Origin: Armatimonadota bacterium
Lineage (GTDB): Bacteria; Armatimonadota; Fimbriimonadia; Fimbriimonadales; Fimbriimonadaceae
DNA: 64,000 nucleotides
Direction: 5' to 3'
NCBI GenBank assembly: GCA_022563855.1
Contig: JADFMN010000011.1
Location: 1 to 64,000 of the forward strand
The notes under the pieces are model-generated. The model was not told where the DNA came from. It made no database searches and was given only the letters and a program-made list of their open reading frames with translations. Made by a program: the position numbers and the translations under genes. This document shows, piece by piece, positions 44,707 to 53,407 of this stretch. The stretch's first letter is position 1, and the number at the start of each line of letters is the position of its first letter.

Positions 44707-46922
44707 CTTTTGGCGATCCTTCCAAGCACTCGCAGAACACTGATGACGTCTGAGTACTGCCCAACCTTGTTCATCACATCTTGAAGCTCCTGGACGTCCC
44801 GAACGTCTATCGTAAAGTTTATCTCGGCCGTGTGGTTCGGCAGCGTCTTGATCCTTGCTCCCAGCACATTCGTCTTGCTCTCAGCCAAGATCGTCGAGAT
44901 GTCCATCAGCAGCCCGTGGCGATTGACTGTCACGATCTTGAGATTCACGTCGTAGCGGTCGCCGTCGGCGGGCCATTGAAGGCTCGTCAGCCGTTCCGGC
45001 TCCGTGTTGGCAAACCGCAATGCGTTCGGACAGAGACGCCTGTGGATCATGATTCCGCGGCCCCTTGTCACATAACCTACGACGTCCTCTTCCGGAAGCG
45101 GCATGCAGCATCGAGCCCGCTTGAGCATGATGTTGTCTATCCCGGAGGTAATCATCGTCGGCTGGCTGTCCTCAAGCTGTTTTTTGTCGAGTTTGACGTC
45201 ACCCTTCGGATCGACTATGGCGCGGACTTTGTTGAACACGTTCTGGACGCTCGTGAGGCCTTCGCCGACCTTTGCGAAGACGTCAGAACCGGTCTTACAG
45301 CCTCGAATCTTCTCGGCGACCTTCGCCATCACTTCATCGTTCAGCGCCCTTTTCGGATCCAGACCGGCGCTTTTGAGCTCTCGTTGGACAGCTTCTTTAC
45401 CGCGCTTGATGCTCACGTCCTTGTTCAGCTTTCTGAAGTGAGTTCGAATCTTGCTTCGCGCATGCTGCGAAGTCACGAACTCCAGCCAATCAAGGCTGGG
45501 CTGGGCGTTGCTTCGCGTGATCAATTCGACTACGTCGCCGTTCTGCAACTTCGCGCTCAGCTGCACCATCACCCCGTTGACCTTTGCTCCTACGACCGTC
45601 ATGCCGAGTTGCGTGTGTACGCGAAAGGCAAAATCCACCGGCGTCGCGCCCGTAGGCAGATCCAGCACATCTCCTTTTGGCGTGAAAACGAACACCTGCT
45701 CGCTGAACAGGTCCGACGAGACCGTTCTCAGGAAATCGCTGGACGTCTGGCTGTCGCTCGACCAGTCGAACAGCCGCTCCCTCAGCTTCTTCATCTTGTC
45801 GGACTGATCCGCGTCGTCGGTCCCCTCTTTGTAGCTCCAGTGGGCAGCGATGCCGTACTCTGCGACCTCGTGCATCGCCACAGTTCGCATCTGCACCTCG
45901 ACCGATTCGCCGCCGGGACCGATGACCTTTGTGTGCAGCGACTGGTACCCATTCGGCTTTGGCATCGCGATGTAGTCGTAAAAAAGACCGGGGATCGGCA
46001 ACCAAAGTTCGTGAACGAGACCTAGCACGGTATAGCACTCGGCCTGGGTTTCAACGATGACGCGGATCGCAAGCAGGTCGTAAATCTCCTCAAACGGTAC
46101 TTTGTCGATCACCATCTTGTTGAAGATGCTGTACAGGTGCTTGGGCCTCCCCTCGATCTTCGCGTGCGACATCCCCTTTTCGTCCACACGCGTCCTCAGG
46201 CTGGTCATCGCCTCGTTGACTTCGCTCTCGCGCTCGCGGCGCGATTTTGCGACCATCTCGGATATCGTTTGAAATTCCTTCGGATGCAAAACCTTGAAGC
46301 AGAGGTCTTCCAGCTGCCACTTGACTTGCCAAATGCCGAGACGGCCCGCGAGGGGAGCGTAAACGTTCAGCGTTTCGTTGGCGATCCGGCTCTGCCGCTC
46401 AGGCGGCAGCGCGTCGAGCGTCCGCATATTGTGCAACCGATCGGCGAGCTTGATCACCATCACGCGGACGTCCTGCGCCATAGCCATGAGCATCTTGCGC
46501 AGGCTTTCCGCGGCGCGCGTGCTCTCTGCTCGGACTCTCTGCCGTGCGGTCGCGCTCGAATCAACGCTGATTCTGAGTTTCGTCACGCCTTCGACCAACC
46601 GAAGCACCTCGTCGCCAAACTGCTTGCGAATCTCCTGTGCGTTGAGCCAGGTGTCTTCCAAGACGTCGTGCAAGAGCGCCGCGATGATCGAGTCTTCGTC
46701 CATCCTCAGCCAGTTGACGATTCCAGCGACCGCGAGCGGGTGAAGGATGTAATCTTCGCCGCTGGCCCGCGTCTGCCCCTTGTGCGCGGCTTCAGCAGCC
46801 GTGTACCCCGCGCGGATCCGGTCTATCGCGGCGTCTGGCAGGCGTTCTTTGACCGCGTCCAAGAGCGCTTCCAGGCTCTCGGAACCAGTCTTGCCTTCAC
46901 CGTGTTCAGACGGAATCGCCAT
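44703..46922 (-). CDS. rel: Bifunctional (p)ppGpp synthetase/hydrolase Rel
   Basis: The 739-aa stringent-response enzyme has domains in order: HD hydrolase (HDVLEDT and KLADRLHNMRT, intact), RelA/SpoT synthetase (YDLLAIRVIVE, YIAMPKPNGYQSLHT), TGS (VFTPKGDVLDLPTGATPVDF), a helical/zinc-finger region (RARCCMPLPEEDVVGYVTRG) and a C-terminal ACT. The HD motif suggests hydrolase activity is retained. It is operonic with dtd. Confidence 0.95.
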   Translation of the reverse strand: MAIPSEHGEGKTGSESLEALLDAVKERLPDAAIDRIRAGYTAAEAAHKGQTRASGEDYILHPLAVAGIVNWLRMDEDSIIAALLHDVLEDTWLNAQEIRKQFGDEVLRLVEGVTKLRISVDSSATARQRVRAESTRAAESLRKMLMAMAQDVRVMVIKLADRLHNMRTLDALPPERQSRIANETLNVYAPLAGRLGIWQVKWQLEDLCFKVLHPKEFQTISEMVAKSRRERESEVNEAMTSLRTRVDEKGMSHAKIEGRPKHLYSIFNKMVIDKVPFEEIYDLLAIRVIVETQAECYTVLGLVHELWLPIPGLFYDYIAMPKPNGYQSLHTKVIGPGGESVEVQMRTVAMHEVAEYGIAAHWSYKEGTDDADQSDKMKKLRERLFDWSSDSQTSSDFLRTVSSDLFSEQVFVFTPKGDVLDLPTGATPVDFAFRVHTQLGMTVVGAKVNGVMVQLSAKLQNGDVVELITRSNAQPSLDWLEFVTSQHARSKIRTHFRKLNKDVSIKRGKEAVQRELKSAGLDPKRALNDEVMAKVAEKIRGCKTGSDVFAKVGEGLTSVQNVFNKVRAIVDPKGDVKLDKKQLEDSQPTMITSGIDNIMLKRARCCMPLPEEDVVGYVTRGRGIMIHRRLCPNALRFANTEPERLTSLQWPADGDRYDVNLKIVTVNRHGLLMDISTILAESKTNVLGARIKTLPNHTAEINFTIDVRDVQELQDVMNKVGQYSDVISVLRVLGRIAKR

Positions 46923-47007
46923 CTTTTCCAGCTGTCAATCTAATTAGACGCTACGGGCCTCACCTAAATTATATCAGGCAAGCGCAGCTAAACCTAAAGA
47001 CGCACTC

Positions 47008-47736
47008 TCATCGCCCTTGTGCTTCAAGAATCGAGCGAACGAGCTCCGCCTGGGCAGGAGTGTCCACGGCCAGCTCGGTCCCGGCCCCTTCAGACATCTT
47101 GATCCGCACGCCGTTCTCTTGGAATCTCAACTGCTCCAAACCCTCGGTCAGCTCTAGCGGCGATTGTGGCCATTGTGAAAACCTGGCGAGCGCGTCGCGA
47201 GTGTACGAGTACAGTCCTATGTGCTTCTTGACGGCCAAAGATCCCTCGTTGCGCGGATACGGGATCCTCGAGCGTGAAAAGTAGAGGGCGTATCCATCAC
47301 CGTCCAGCACGACCTTCACAACGTCAGGATTCTCAATTTCGTCCGCCGGGCAGTCGCAGTACACGCTGCCCATCTGGATCGAGTCGTCGTCCAACAGGGG
47401 CTTGGCGCACGCCGCGATCGATTCCGATCGAATGAGCGGCTCGTCGCCTTGCACATTCACGTACACATCGGCGTCTACGGTTTCAGCAACCTCGGCTATG
47501 CGATCCGTGCCCGTACGGTGCCCCGAGCTCGTCAACATGGCTTCGGCACCGAACCGCTTGCACGCGTCGATGATCTCTGAATCGGGCGTAGCAACGATCA
47601 CTCGCTCGGCTACTTTGGAATCTACCGCTCGCTCGACGACCCATTGGACCATCGGCTTGCCGAGCAGATCGACGAGGGGCTTGCCAGGGAATCGCGACGA
47701 GCCCATCCGCGCTGGCACAATCACGACGCATCGCAT
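47008..47736 (-). CDS. kdsB: 3-deoxy-manno-octulosonate cytidylyltransferase
   Basis: The start at ATG 47736 gives MRCVVIVPARMGSSRFPGKP; a longer frame begins 18 bases upstream. The 242-aa enzyme makes CMP-Kdo for the lipopolysaccharide inner core. Visible are the nucleotide-binding start ARMGSSRFPGKPL, the VNVQGDEPLI metal motif, and ELTEGLEQLRFQENG. Its presence points to a Kdo-containing outer membrane. Confidence 0.95.
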   Translation of the reverse strand: MRCVVIVPARMGSSRFPGKPLVDLLGKPMVQWVVERAVDSKVAERVIVATPDSEIIDACKRFGAEAMLTSSGHRTGTDRIAEVAETVDADVYVNVQGDEPLIRSESIAACAKPLLDDDSIQMGSVYCDCPADEIENPDVVKVVLDGDGYALYFSRSRIPYPRNEGSLAVKKHIGLYSYTRDALARFSQWPQSPLELTEGLEQLRFQENGVRIKMSEGAGTELAVDTPAQAELVRSILEAQGR

Positions 47737-47784
47737 CTGGGATGAGGTTACCATTACACAATCGAAGGGACTTCGTCTGTTCGG

Positions 47785-47908
47785 ACCCCCTCCCTAACCC
47801 TCCCCCGAGGCTCCGGGGGAGGGGACTGGCCTCAATCCCTCCCCCGGCCTGCGAGCTGCTGCTCGCAGCGCGCTCTCGTGGACGGGGGAGGTTAGGAGGG
47901 GGCCAGAA
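47785..47908. repeat. Paired palindromic repeats of the GGGAGGGTTAGGGAGGGG family
   Basis: Two copies in opposite orientation (CCCCTCCCTAACCCTCCCCC, then GGGGGAGGTTAGGAGGGGG) flank a GC-rich block with GCTGCTCGCAGC. This lies upstream of kdsB in the non-coding stretch 47737-48286. Confidence 0.75.
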
Positions 47909-47921
47909 CACTGCGGACTGA

Positions 47922-48060
47922 GAGTCCACATGCCGGGTTGCGGTCCTTCGATCCTTCGACTGGCTCAGGACAGGCTCAGCTCAGGATGACGTCCGCGCTC
48001 CGTTGGATCGGCGAGCTGGCAACTGCTTGGCGACTATCTGGCGACGACCAGGCGACGGCC
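47922..48060. repeat. Mixed short repeats in the kdsB-lipoprotein gap
   Basis: Contains a GGACTGAGAGTCC palindrome (like 43998), a CTTCGACTGGCTCAGGACAGG motif known as a common intergenic filler in some genomes, and degenerate units of the 11-bp GGCGACnnCCAGGCGAC type. No gene is visible. Confidence 0.5.
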
Positions 48061-48176
48061 CGCAATAAGTCGGCCCCAGACCAAGTCTGAGGCCGACTCT
48101 CTAGCCAGGGAGGCTGCGGTTCATCGCTAAACCCAGCCTCGTATGCCGGGTGCTAAAACCCAACACCTCCCTGGCG
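48060..48176 (-). ncRNA. Candidate structured small RNA (three-way junction plus terminator)
   Basis: On the minus strand a 10-bp closing helix (GCCAGGGAGG, 48175-48166, with CCTCCCTGGC, 48113-48104) encloses two hairpins. One is TGTTGGGT-TTTAGC-ACCCGGCA; the other is GGCTGGGTT, a TAGCGATG loop, and AACCGCAGCC. Both loops share UUUAGC. The hairpin at 48069-48097 follows. I do not recognise an Rfam family. The other orientation is possible but would put the terminator first. Confidence 0.55.
48069..48097 (-). terminator. Perfect 13-bp hairpin, probable terminator of the small RNA
   Basis: GTCGGCC...GGCCGAC with a TCAGAC/GTCTGG continuation gives a 13-bp stem and a TTG loop. It is followed by TTATT on the minus strand, which is only weakly T-rich. 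Confidence 0.5.
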
Positions 48177-48286
48177 TTCAATACTATGGTCATTCATACT
48201 TAGCGTCACCTCCTGTAGACAAAGATTTGCCGCTGGTTCACCAGTGGCTATATATCTTGACGCCGCGAACCCCGATTTGGTTGCAG

Positions 48287-48994
48287 CTATTGCCCTGTCG
48301 ACTTCGCAGATCTCAGGAGTTCTTCGGCAGTATTCTTATCTTTCTTAGCTGCCGACTCTGACATCCTGAGCCCAGCCATCACCTCTTTCAACCCGACCGC
48401 AACGGTTAGCGACACTTTGCCCGCAGGATCTGTCGCCTTGTTGATCATGAGCACACGTTCACGCTTTTGCCAGAACCAATACGCCACGTCCTGACCACCA
48501 ATGGGCGTTGAGGGGAGGCCGAATTCGTCGCGATAAAGCAAGAACTTCTGCTGAACGGTCTCTTCATCGACGCCTTCCCACGTGACCATTGCCTGCACTA
48601 CGTGGGAGGCAGCGGCATCATTTCTCGTGTATAGAATCGCCCCAAAGGAGGCGTCGTTCGACTCCCATCCGATCGCGCTGAACTTCTTGCCAAGGCCTGA
48701 TGGCAGCGATGTTCTCGGGTACGAACCGGCTGGCGCCTTGAACACCCTTAACGCCTGTGATCTGGAATCGCCGACCGATAGCCTGGCGTCCCCTTGGATG
48801 AGCGCAAGATCGCCATCCACGACCTCTTCATCGTAGGAGATGCTCGGGTCAATCGGTGGCCTAGCCTGCGCTTCTGGCTGATCGCTGACCTGTTGCGACG
48901 GCGACGAGCAGCCAGCCACGAGCAGCAAGACAGCCAGCGCGCTAATCGCCGATCGAAACGATTCTGTATTTCTGTATGCCCGCAGGTGCTTCAT
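48287..48994 (-). CDS. Lipoprotein, function unknown
   Basis: The start at ATG 48994 (MKHLRAYRNTESFRSAISAL) leads into a lipobox VAGC, with a Gln/Pro-rich linker after it. The ~210-residue mature part has segments such as SVGDSRSQALRVFKAP and GWESNDASFGAILYTRNDAA, reminiscent of unknown periplasmic proteins. No family is recognised. It overlaps the end of greA by 53 bp in another frame. Upstream in-frame starts inside greA are unlikely. Confidence 0.65.
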   Translation of the reverse strand: MKHLRAYRNTESFRSAISALAVLLLVAGCSSPSQQVSDQPEAQARPPIDPSISYDEEVVDGDLALIQGDARLSVGDSRSQALRVFKAPAGSYPRTSLPSGLGKKFSAIGWESNDASFGAILYTRNDAAASHVVQAMVTWEGVDEETVQQKFLLYRDEFGLPSTPIGGQDVAYWFWQKRERVLMINKATDPAGKVSLTVAVGLKEVMAGLRMSESAAKKDKNTAEELLRSAKSTGQ

Positions 48995-49415
48995 ATTCGA
49001 TCTCATCGCCAACTTTCTTTCCGATGAGGGCCGCTCCGAGCGGCGATGTAATGGCGACCATGTCCTCATCAGCCTCGATTTCGAACGATCCGACGAGCGT
49101 TATCGTGATTTCGCCGCTCCGCTTCAAATCAAGAAGCGCCACTTTCGAACCGAGGTGTGCCTTGCCATCAAAGTCTTCGGGGCGCTCTACGATCCTGGCC
49201 AGCATCACCGCCCTTTCGAGCTGGCCGATTCTGTCGTTCAACCGCTGCTGATTGAGCTTCGCTTCGTGGTACGCGGCGTTCTCCTTCAAGTCGCCGTGCG
49301 CCTTCGCCTCCCGGAGGTTTTGGGCGTTCTTCAGCTTCTCAACCGACTTGAGGTTGTGCAGTTCGGCTTTGAGCTTCTCAAGACCCTCTTGCGTTAGAAG
49401 TACTTCCTCGGACAT
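48942..49415 (-). CDS. greA: Transcription elongation factor GreA
   Basis: The 157-aa factor rescues backtracked RNA polymerase. The N-terminal coiled coil carries the catalytic tip HGDLKENAAYHEAK (with its Asp and Glu), and the C-terminal FKBP-like domain has the ITSPLGAALIGKKVGDEI signature. The start is ATG 49415, 18 bp from the divergent glycosyltransferase start. Confidence 0.96.
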   Translation of the reverse strand: MSEEVLLTQEGLEKLKAELHNLKSVEKLKNAQNLREAKAHGDLKENAAYHEAKLNQQRLNDRIGQLERAVMLARIVERPEDFDGKAHLGSKVALLDLKRSGEITITLVGSFEIEADEDMVAITSPLGAALIGKKVGDEIEYEAPAGIQKYRIVSIGD

Positions 49416-49433
49416 GAACGGTGAAATTCTAGC

Positions 49434-50390
49434 ATGGCGGGCTGTATAACTGTTGTCGTGGGCCGCATCTCCGTCATCGTCGTGAGCTACAACACGCGCG
49501 AGCTTCTCGAAAAGTGTCTAGCGACCCTTGGTGAAGCAGACGAGGTTATCGTCGTCGACAACGCCTCGTCGGACGGTAGCCCGGTGATGGTGCGAGACCG
49601 GTTCCCCGCCGTCACACTGATCGAAAACCGCGCCAACAAGGGCTTCGGCGCCGCTAACAATCAAGGTCTTGACGCGATGTCCGGCGAATACGCGTTGCTG
49701 CTCAACAGTGATGCCGAGGCACGTCCCGGCGCTATCACCCAACTGCGAGAGACGCTGTCGGAGAGCCCTGACATCGTGGCGTGCGGGGGACTGCTAGAAA
49801 GCGACGATGGCGAGGCGCAAAACTCGTGTGCCGGAAAGCTGACGCTCTGGGCGTTGATCTGCGAGCAAACGCTGTTGGAGAAGGCGCTGCCAACCTCCAG
49901 AATCTTCTCCCCGTACTGGAAGACCGCGACTATCCTGGCGACGAATCCGAGCGGCGCGGTCGACGTCGAGCAGGTCATGGGAGCTTGCCTCGCTATGAGG
50001 CCGCTAGAGAGGTTCGATGAGCGCTTCTTCCTCTACTGCGAAGACACAGAGCTGTGTCGACGGCTTCGGAAACACGGTCGCATCGTGTACGTGCCAAGGG
50101 CGCGATTTGGCCATGCGCTCGGCGCCAGCAGCAAGAGCCGTTGGAAGGCGGTTGCTCGCTACAATCGCGGGAAGGAACTGTACTTCAGCATAACGTCCGG
50201 GCGTCTCGTGGCCGTACTTGCGTTCACGATCAACCGGCTGGGGGCGCTGCTCAGACTCCTGATTTGGCTGGCGCCGGCCGTGATTACCCTGGGGTTGGTT
50301 GCGAAGTTCAGGAGTCAAACCGGTCTTTTCTGTCGCGTTCTTCTAGCCCCGCTGACAGGTCCGGCTCGTCCGCCTGATACTGAGCAATAA
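49434..50390 (+). CDS. Family 2 glycosyltransferase (rhamnosyltransferase-like)
   Basis: The 318-aa GT-A fold enzyme has VVVSYNTRELLEKCLATL, the nucleotide motif VDNASSDGS, ANKGFGAANNQG, and the metal-binding LNSDAEARPGA. Later motifs are GACLAMRP and FFLYCEDTELCRRLRKHG. Hydrophobic C-terminal segments (~255-290) may anchor it to the membrane. The start could be ATG 49434 or the GTG at 49458. Its 3' end overlaps the ABC ATPase gene on the other strand by 83 bp. Together with Wzm/Wzt it suggests O-antigen-type glycan assembly. Confidence 0.88.
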   Translation: MAGCITVVVGRISVIVVSYNTRELLEKCLATLGEADEVIVVDNASSDGSPVMVRDRFPAVTLIENRANKGFGAANNQGLDAMSGEYALLLNSDAEARPGAITQLRETLSESPDIVACGGLLESDDGEAQNSCAGKLTLWALICEQTLLEKALPTSRIFSPYWKTATILATNPSGAVDVEQVMGACLAMRPLERFDERFFLYCEDTELCRRLRKHGRIVYVPRARFGHALGASSKSRWKAVARYNRGKELYFSITSGRLVAVLAFTINRLGALLRLLIWLAPAVITLGLVAKFRSQTGLFCRVLLAPLTGPARPPDTEQ

Positions 50391-51093
50391 CGTCGTCGGT
50401 CGTGCCGTCAGCCTCGATCCCCCCGTCCTTCAGCCAAAGGCAGCGATCCGCGACCCGGCGGATCGCCCTCATGTCGTGCGAAACGAACAGGATGGTTCCA
50501 CCGCTAGATTTGAATTGGTCGATGTAGTCGAAGCACTTCTTGGCGAACGAGTAGTCGCCGACCGACAGCACCTCGTCAATGATCAGCACTTCGGCATCGA
50601 CGTTCGCCGCAATGGCAAACCCGAGCCTTGCCTGCATGCCGCTGGAGTAAGCCCTCACCGGTGCGTCGATGTGGTGCTCCAATTCTGAGAACTCGACGAT
50701 CGCGCCGACGCGCTCCTCTGCCTGTTTGCGCGTCAACCCTAGGATCATTGCGTTGAAGACGATGTTCTCCAGACCGGTCAGGTCAGGATGAAACCCTGCG
50801 CCGAGTTCGAGCAGCGGGCCGATCCGACCCTTCACCTCGATCGTGCCCGCAGTTGGCTTGTACACCCTTGCGATGAGCGACAGCAGCGTGCTCTTGCCCG
50901 CGCCGTTGTGCCCGATGATCGCCGCACACTGGCCTTTCGGAATCTGCAGCGACAGCCCGTCCAGAACCGTTAGCTTTTCGATCTTCGGGCGGTTCTTCCA
51001 CCAGAGCAACAGCGTCTTCAACGAGCCGACTCCGCTGTGGCTGAGCAGGAACTCCTTACGCAGATCCTTGAGTTCGATGGCGATTTCGCTCAT
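50308..51093 (-). CDS. Polysaccharide ABC exporter ATP-binding protein (Wzt-like)
   Basis: The 261-aa ATPase has Walker A GHNGAGKST (61-69), signature YSSGMQARLGFA, Walker B VLIIDEVLSVGD and the switch His in VSHD. The start ATG 51093 overlaps the permease stop by four bases. The C-terminus is short, without the carbohydrate-binding extension of some Wzt proteins. It energises glycan export with the Wzm-like partner. Confidence 0.93.
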   Translation of the reverse strand: MSEIAIELKDLRKEFLLSHSGVGSLKTLLLWWKNRPKIEKLTVLDGLSLQIPKGQCAAIIGHNGAGKSTLLSLIARVYKPTAGTIEVKGRIGPLLELGAGFHPDLTGLENIVFNAMILGLTRKQAEERVGAIVEFSELEHHIDAPVRAYSSGMQARLGFAIAANVDAEVLIIDEVLSVGDYSFAKKCFDYIDQFKSSGGTILFVSHDMRAIRRVADRCLWLKDGGIEADGTTDDVIAQYQADEPDLSAGLEERDRKDRFDS

Positions 51094-51977
51094 GGTCGCT
51101 CCACAAATTTCCACTTCAGTCGATTGAAGAAGGCGTAGCCCCAGACCAGTGCTCCAAACGACATGGCGACGGTGATGCCGAACAGCACCCAATTGAAGTC
51201 AAGCGGGGAGATCATCTCCGCTGGCTGTCCAGCCTCGATCGTAATTGAGATCTTGCCGTCTGGAAGCAGCGTCTTGCGATACGCCGTCGATAGCATCGCT
51301 AGCGGATTCAGGTTGTAGACGTAGTACAGCCACTCTTGTCCGGACGACTTGAACGCGTAGTAGACGGTCTCGGCAAAGTACATGACGGGAGTGAGAAAGA
51401 ACATCAGGTACAGACCCACGCCGACTGCGTACTTGACGTCTTCGTAGAACACGTTGAGCGCTGAAATGAAGAACGACATGCCCATGGCCAGCGCCAAATT
51501 GACGAGAAGCAACAGCGGCAGGAATCCGAGCTTCCACGTGAACGGCGAAACCTCGAATCCGCTCTTGGCCCAAACGGCAAAGAGAAACAGGAAGAACACG
51601 CCCAGCGCGAGCAGCAGGTGTATGAAGTTCGCTACGACGCTCGCTATCGGCAGGATTTCACGCGGGAAGTACACCTTCTTGATGATCGGCAGCGAGATGA
51701 GAACCGATTGCGCCGAGTCCATCAGGCACAACTGGAAGAAGATGAACGGCAGGTACACCGCCAGCACCGACGCACTGAAGTTCGGAGTCTCATTTCGCAA
51801 GAACAGCTTGAAGACTATGGTGATGACGAGCACGGTCGCAAGAGGATTGACCAGCGACCACAAGAAGCCAAGCGCGCTGTTCTTGTACCGAATCTTGAGC
51901 TCGCGCTCAACCATGGCCCAAAGCAACTCCCGGAACCGCCACAGCTCCTTGAGTTCTGCAAGCATCGAGGTTTTCAA
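51090..51977 (-). CDS. Polysaccharide ABC exporter permease (Wzm-like, ABC-2 type)
   Basis: The 295-aa ABC-2 permease has an N-terminal amphipathic ELWRFRELLWAMVERELKIRYKNS segment and six membrane spans. The NPLATVLVITIVFKLF core and a C-terminal WGYAFFNRLKWKFVERP tail are typical of polysaccharide exporters. It forms the transport channel for the ATPase encoded next. It lies three bases after the FKBP stop. Confidence 0.92.
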   Translation of the reverse strand: MKTSMLAELKELWRFRELLWAMVERELKIRYKNSALGFLWSLVNPLATVLVITIVFKLFLRNETPNFSASVLAVYLPFIFFQLCLMDSAQSVLISLPIIKKVYFPREILPIASVVANFIHLLLALGVFFLFLFAVWAKSGFEVSPFTWKLGFLPLLLLVNLALAMGMSFFISALNVFYEDVKYAVGVGLYLMFFLTPVMYFAETVYYAFKSSGQEWLYYVYNLNPLAMLSTAYRKTLLPDGKISITIEAGQPAEMISPLDFNWVLFGITVAMSFGALVWGYAFFNRLKWKFVERP

Positions 51978-51980
51978 TTT

Positions 51981-52382
51981 CTAGCCTTTTAGCGGGTTGA
52001 CCCTTACAAGCCTAACAACAACGGTCACGCTGTTTGTTCCAGAATCCTCGCTGCTTGAGATTCCGAACGCACCCCCTGGCCCTGTGACGACGCGACTGCC
52101 GCCAACTCGCAGACCGTCCACGGCTTTGGTCCAGAACGGTTCTGATACCTCCTGCCCGAGCAAGAACGTGTAAGGCAAGCCACGCATCTCGCTATCAATG
52201 AGCGTTCCGCCGTCCGCATCCTGGACCAAGAAGTGAACGGTGACTCGATCCCCTACTTCGGCTCGGTCGCCGTATCCAGGGGCCGTCGTTTCGTACGCCA
52301 GCGGCGCGAGCACGCTTGGCGTCGGCAACGGCGTCGGCACTTGCAGAGTTGCCAATGCCAGTAGGAAGGTGGAGATCATCAT
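51981..52382 (-). CDS. Exported FKBP-type peptidyl-prolyl isomerase
   Basis: The 133-aa product has a hydrophobic N-terminus (MMISTFLLALATLQV) and an FKBP domain. The domain shows GDRVTVHFLVQDADG, LIDSEMRGLPYTFLLG and WTKAVDGLRVGGSRVVTGP; the usual GYG near the C-terminal part is weak. It probably folds extracytoplasmic proteins. It is located immediately before the Wzm gene and shares its operon. Confidence 0.82.
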   Translation of the reverse strand: MMISTFLLALATLQVPTPLPTPSVLAPLAYETTAPGYGDRAEVGDRVTVHFLVQDADGGTLIDSEMRGLPYTFLLGQEVSEPFWTKAVDGLRVGGSRVVTGPGGAFGISSSEDSGTNSVTVVVRLVRVNPLKG

Positions 52383-52456
52383 GCCAAGGGACGAATCGCA
52401 ATCGGCAAAAGCGTCAATCTGGCGCCCGGCAAAGGCAGTCGGCTCACGCCGTCAGT

Positions 52457-53407
52457 TTAGCCGCTGGCATTGGTCGGCTCGCGATCAGTTATCAACAGAT
52501 TTGGGAAATTGCAATACGCGATATGGCCGCCGTTGTCGACGAGCTTCGGCTCGCCCACTCTGCACACATCTTGTACGTTTGGGCACCGTCCTGCGAAGCG
52601 GCAGCCGACGATCTTGATCGTAGGATCGGGGACTTCCCCTTCCGCGATATCGGGCAACTCGCCAAGGCGCTCGAGCGTCGGCGCAGAGTCCAAAAGAGCC
52701 TTCGTATACGGGTGCATCGGGGAGTTGAACACCTGCTCCGTCCGCCCGAACTCGACGATTCGCCCCATGTACATAACGGCCATACGGTCCGCCAAATATC
52801 GAACCGTCAACAGATCGTGCGAGATGTAGAGGAACGCGCATCCTCGCTCTGCCTGCAGTTCGCGAAGCAGGTTGAGAATCTGTGCTTGAATGCTCAGGTC
52901 GAGGGCAGCGGTCGGTTCGTCGCAGATCACCAGCGGAGGACGCAGCGCCAGCGCCCGACCGATCGCCACACGCTGCCTTTCGCCACCGCTGAGTTGGTGC
53001 GGATACCTCTCGGCCATCGTTGGATCGAGGCCGACCTCTGTAAGAAGCCTGGGAACGTCGATCGGTCTGTTCAGCAGCACGCCCGGTTCCGCGAGAATGC
53101 GACCGATCTGCCAGCGCGGGTCGATGCTTGCAAACGGATCTTGCCAGACGATGCCGATCTTTGCCGCCAAGTCCCTCGGCATCCGATTTTGCTCCTTTCC
53201 TTGGAATCGGATGGTTCCGCTGGCGAGCTTCTCAAGGCCGAGGATCGCGACGGCCAAGGTCGTCTTGCCGCATCCTGATTCGCCTACCACGGCTACCGTC
53301 TCCCCGACGTTTACTTCGATAGACACGCCGTCCAGGGCTCGAATCGACCCGCCGGGCGTTTTGAACGAAATCGAAGCGTCCCGAACACTCAGCAAAGCCT
53401 CAGACAT
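52457..53407 (-). CDS. Oligopeptide/dipeptide ABC transporter ATP-binding protein (OppF-like)
   Basis: The 316-aa ATPase has Walker A GESGCGKTT, Q-loop WQDPFAS, signature LSGGERQR, Walker B LVICDEPTAALD and the switch His. The C-terminal oligopeptide domain contains the Cys cluster CRFAGRCPNVQDVC. No permease or binding protein is next to it; an SBP_bac_5 lipoprotein lies at 61104. The gene abuts nadK (53407/53408) without a gap. Confidence 0.93.
   Translation of the reverse strand: MSEALLSVRDASISFKTPGGSIRALDGVSIEVNVGETVAVVGESGCGKTTLAVAILGLEKLASGTIRFQGKEQNRMPRDLAAKIGIVWQDPFASIDPRWQIGRILAEPGVLLNRPIDVPRLLTEVGLDPTMAERYPHQLSGGERQRVAIGRALALRPPLVICDEPTAALDLSIQAQILNLLRELQAERGCAFLYISHDLLTVRYLADRMAVMYMGRIVEFGRTEQVFNSPMHPYTKALLDSAPTLERLGELPDIAEGEVPDPTIKIVGCRFAGRCPNVQDVCRVGEPKLVDNGGHIAYCNFPNLLITDREPTNASG

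Noticed and set aside
44781-46025. 414-codon plus-strand frame
   Set aside because: Antisense to rel with no recognisable motif.
48104-48175. tRNA gene
   Set aside because: The size is right, but there is no 7-bp acceptor plus D/anticodon/T arm order and no CCA-type end; the fold is a three-way junction with a 10-bp closing helix.
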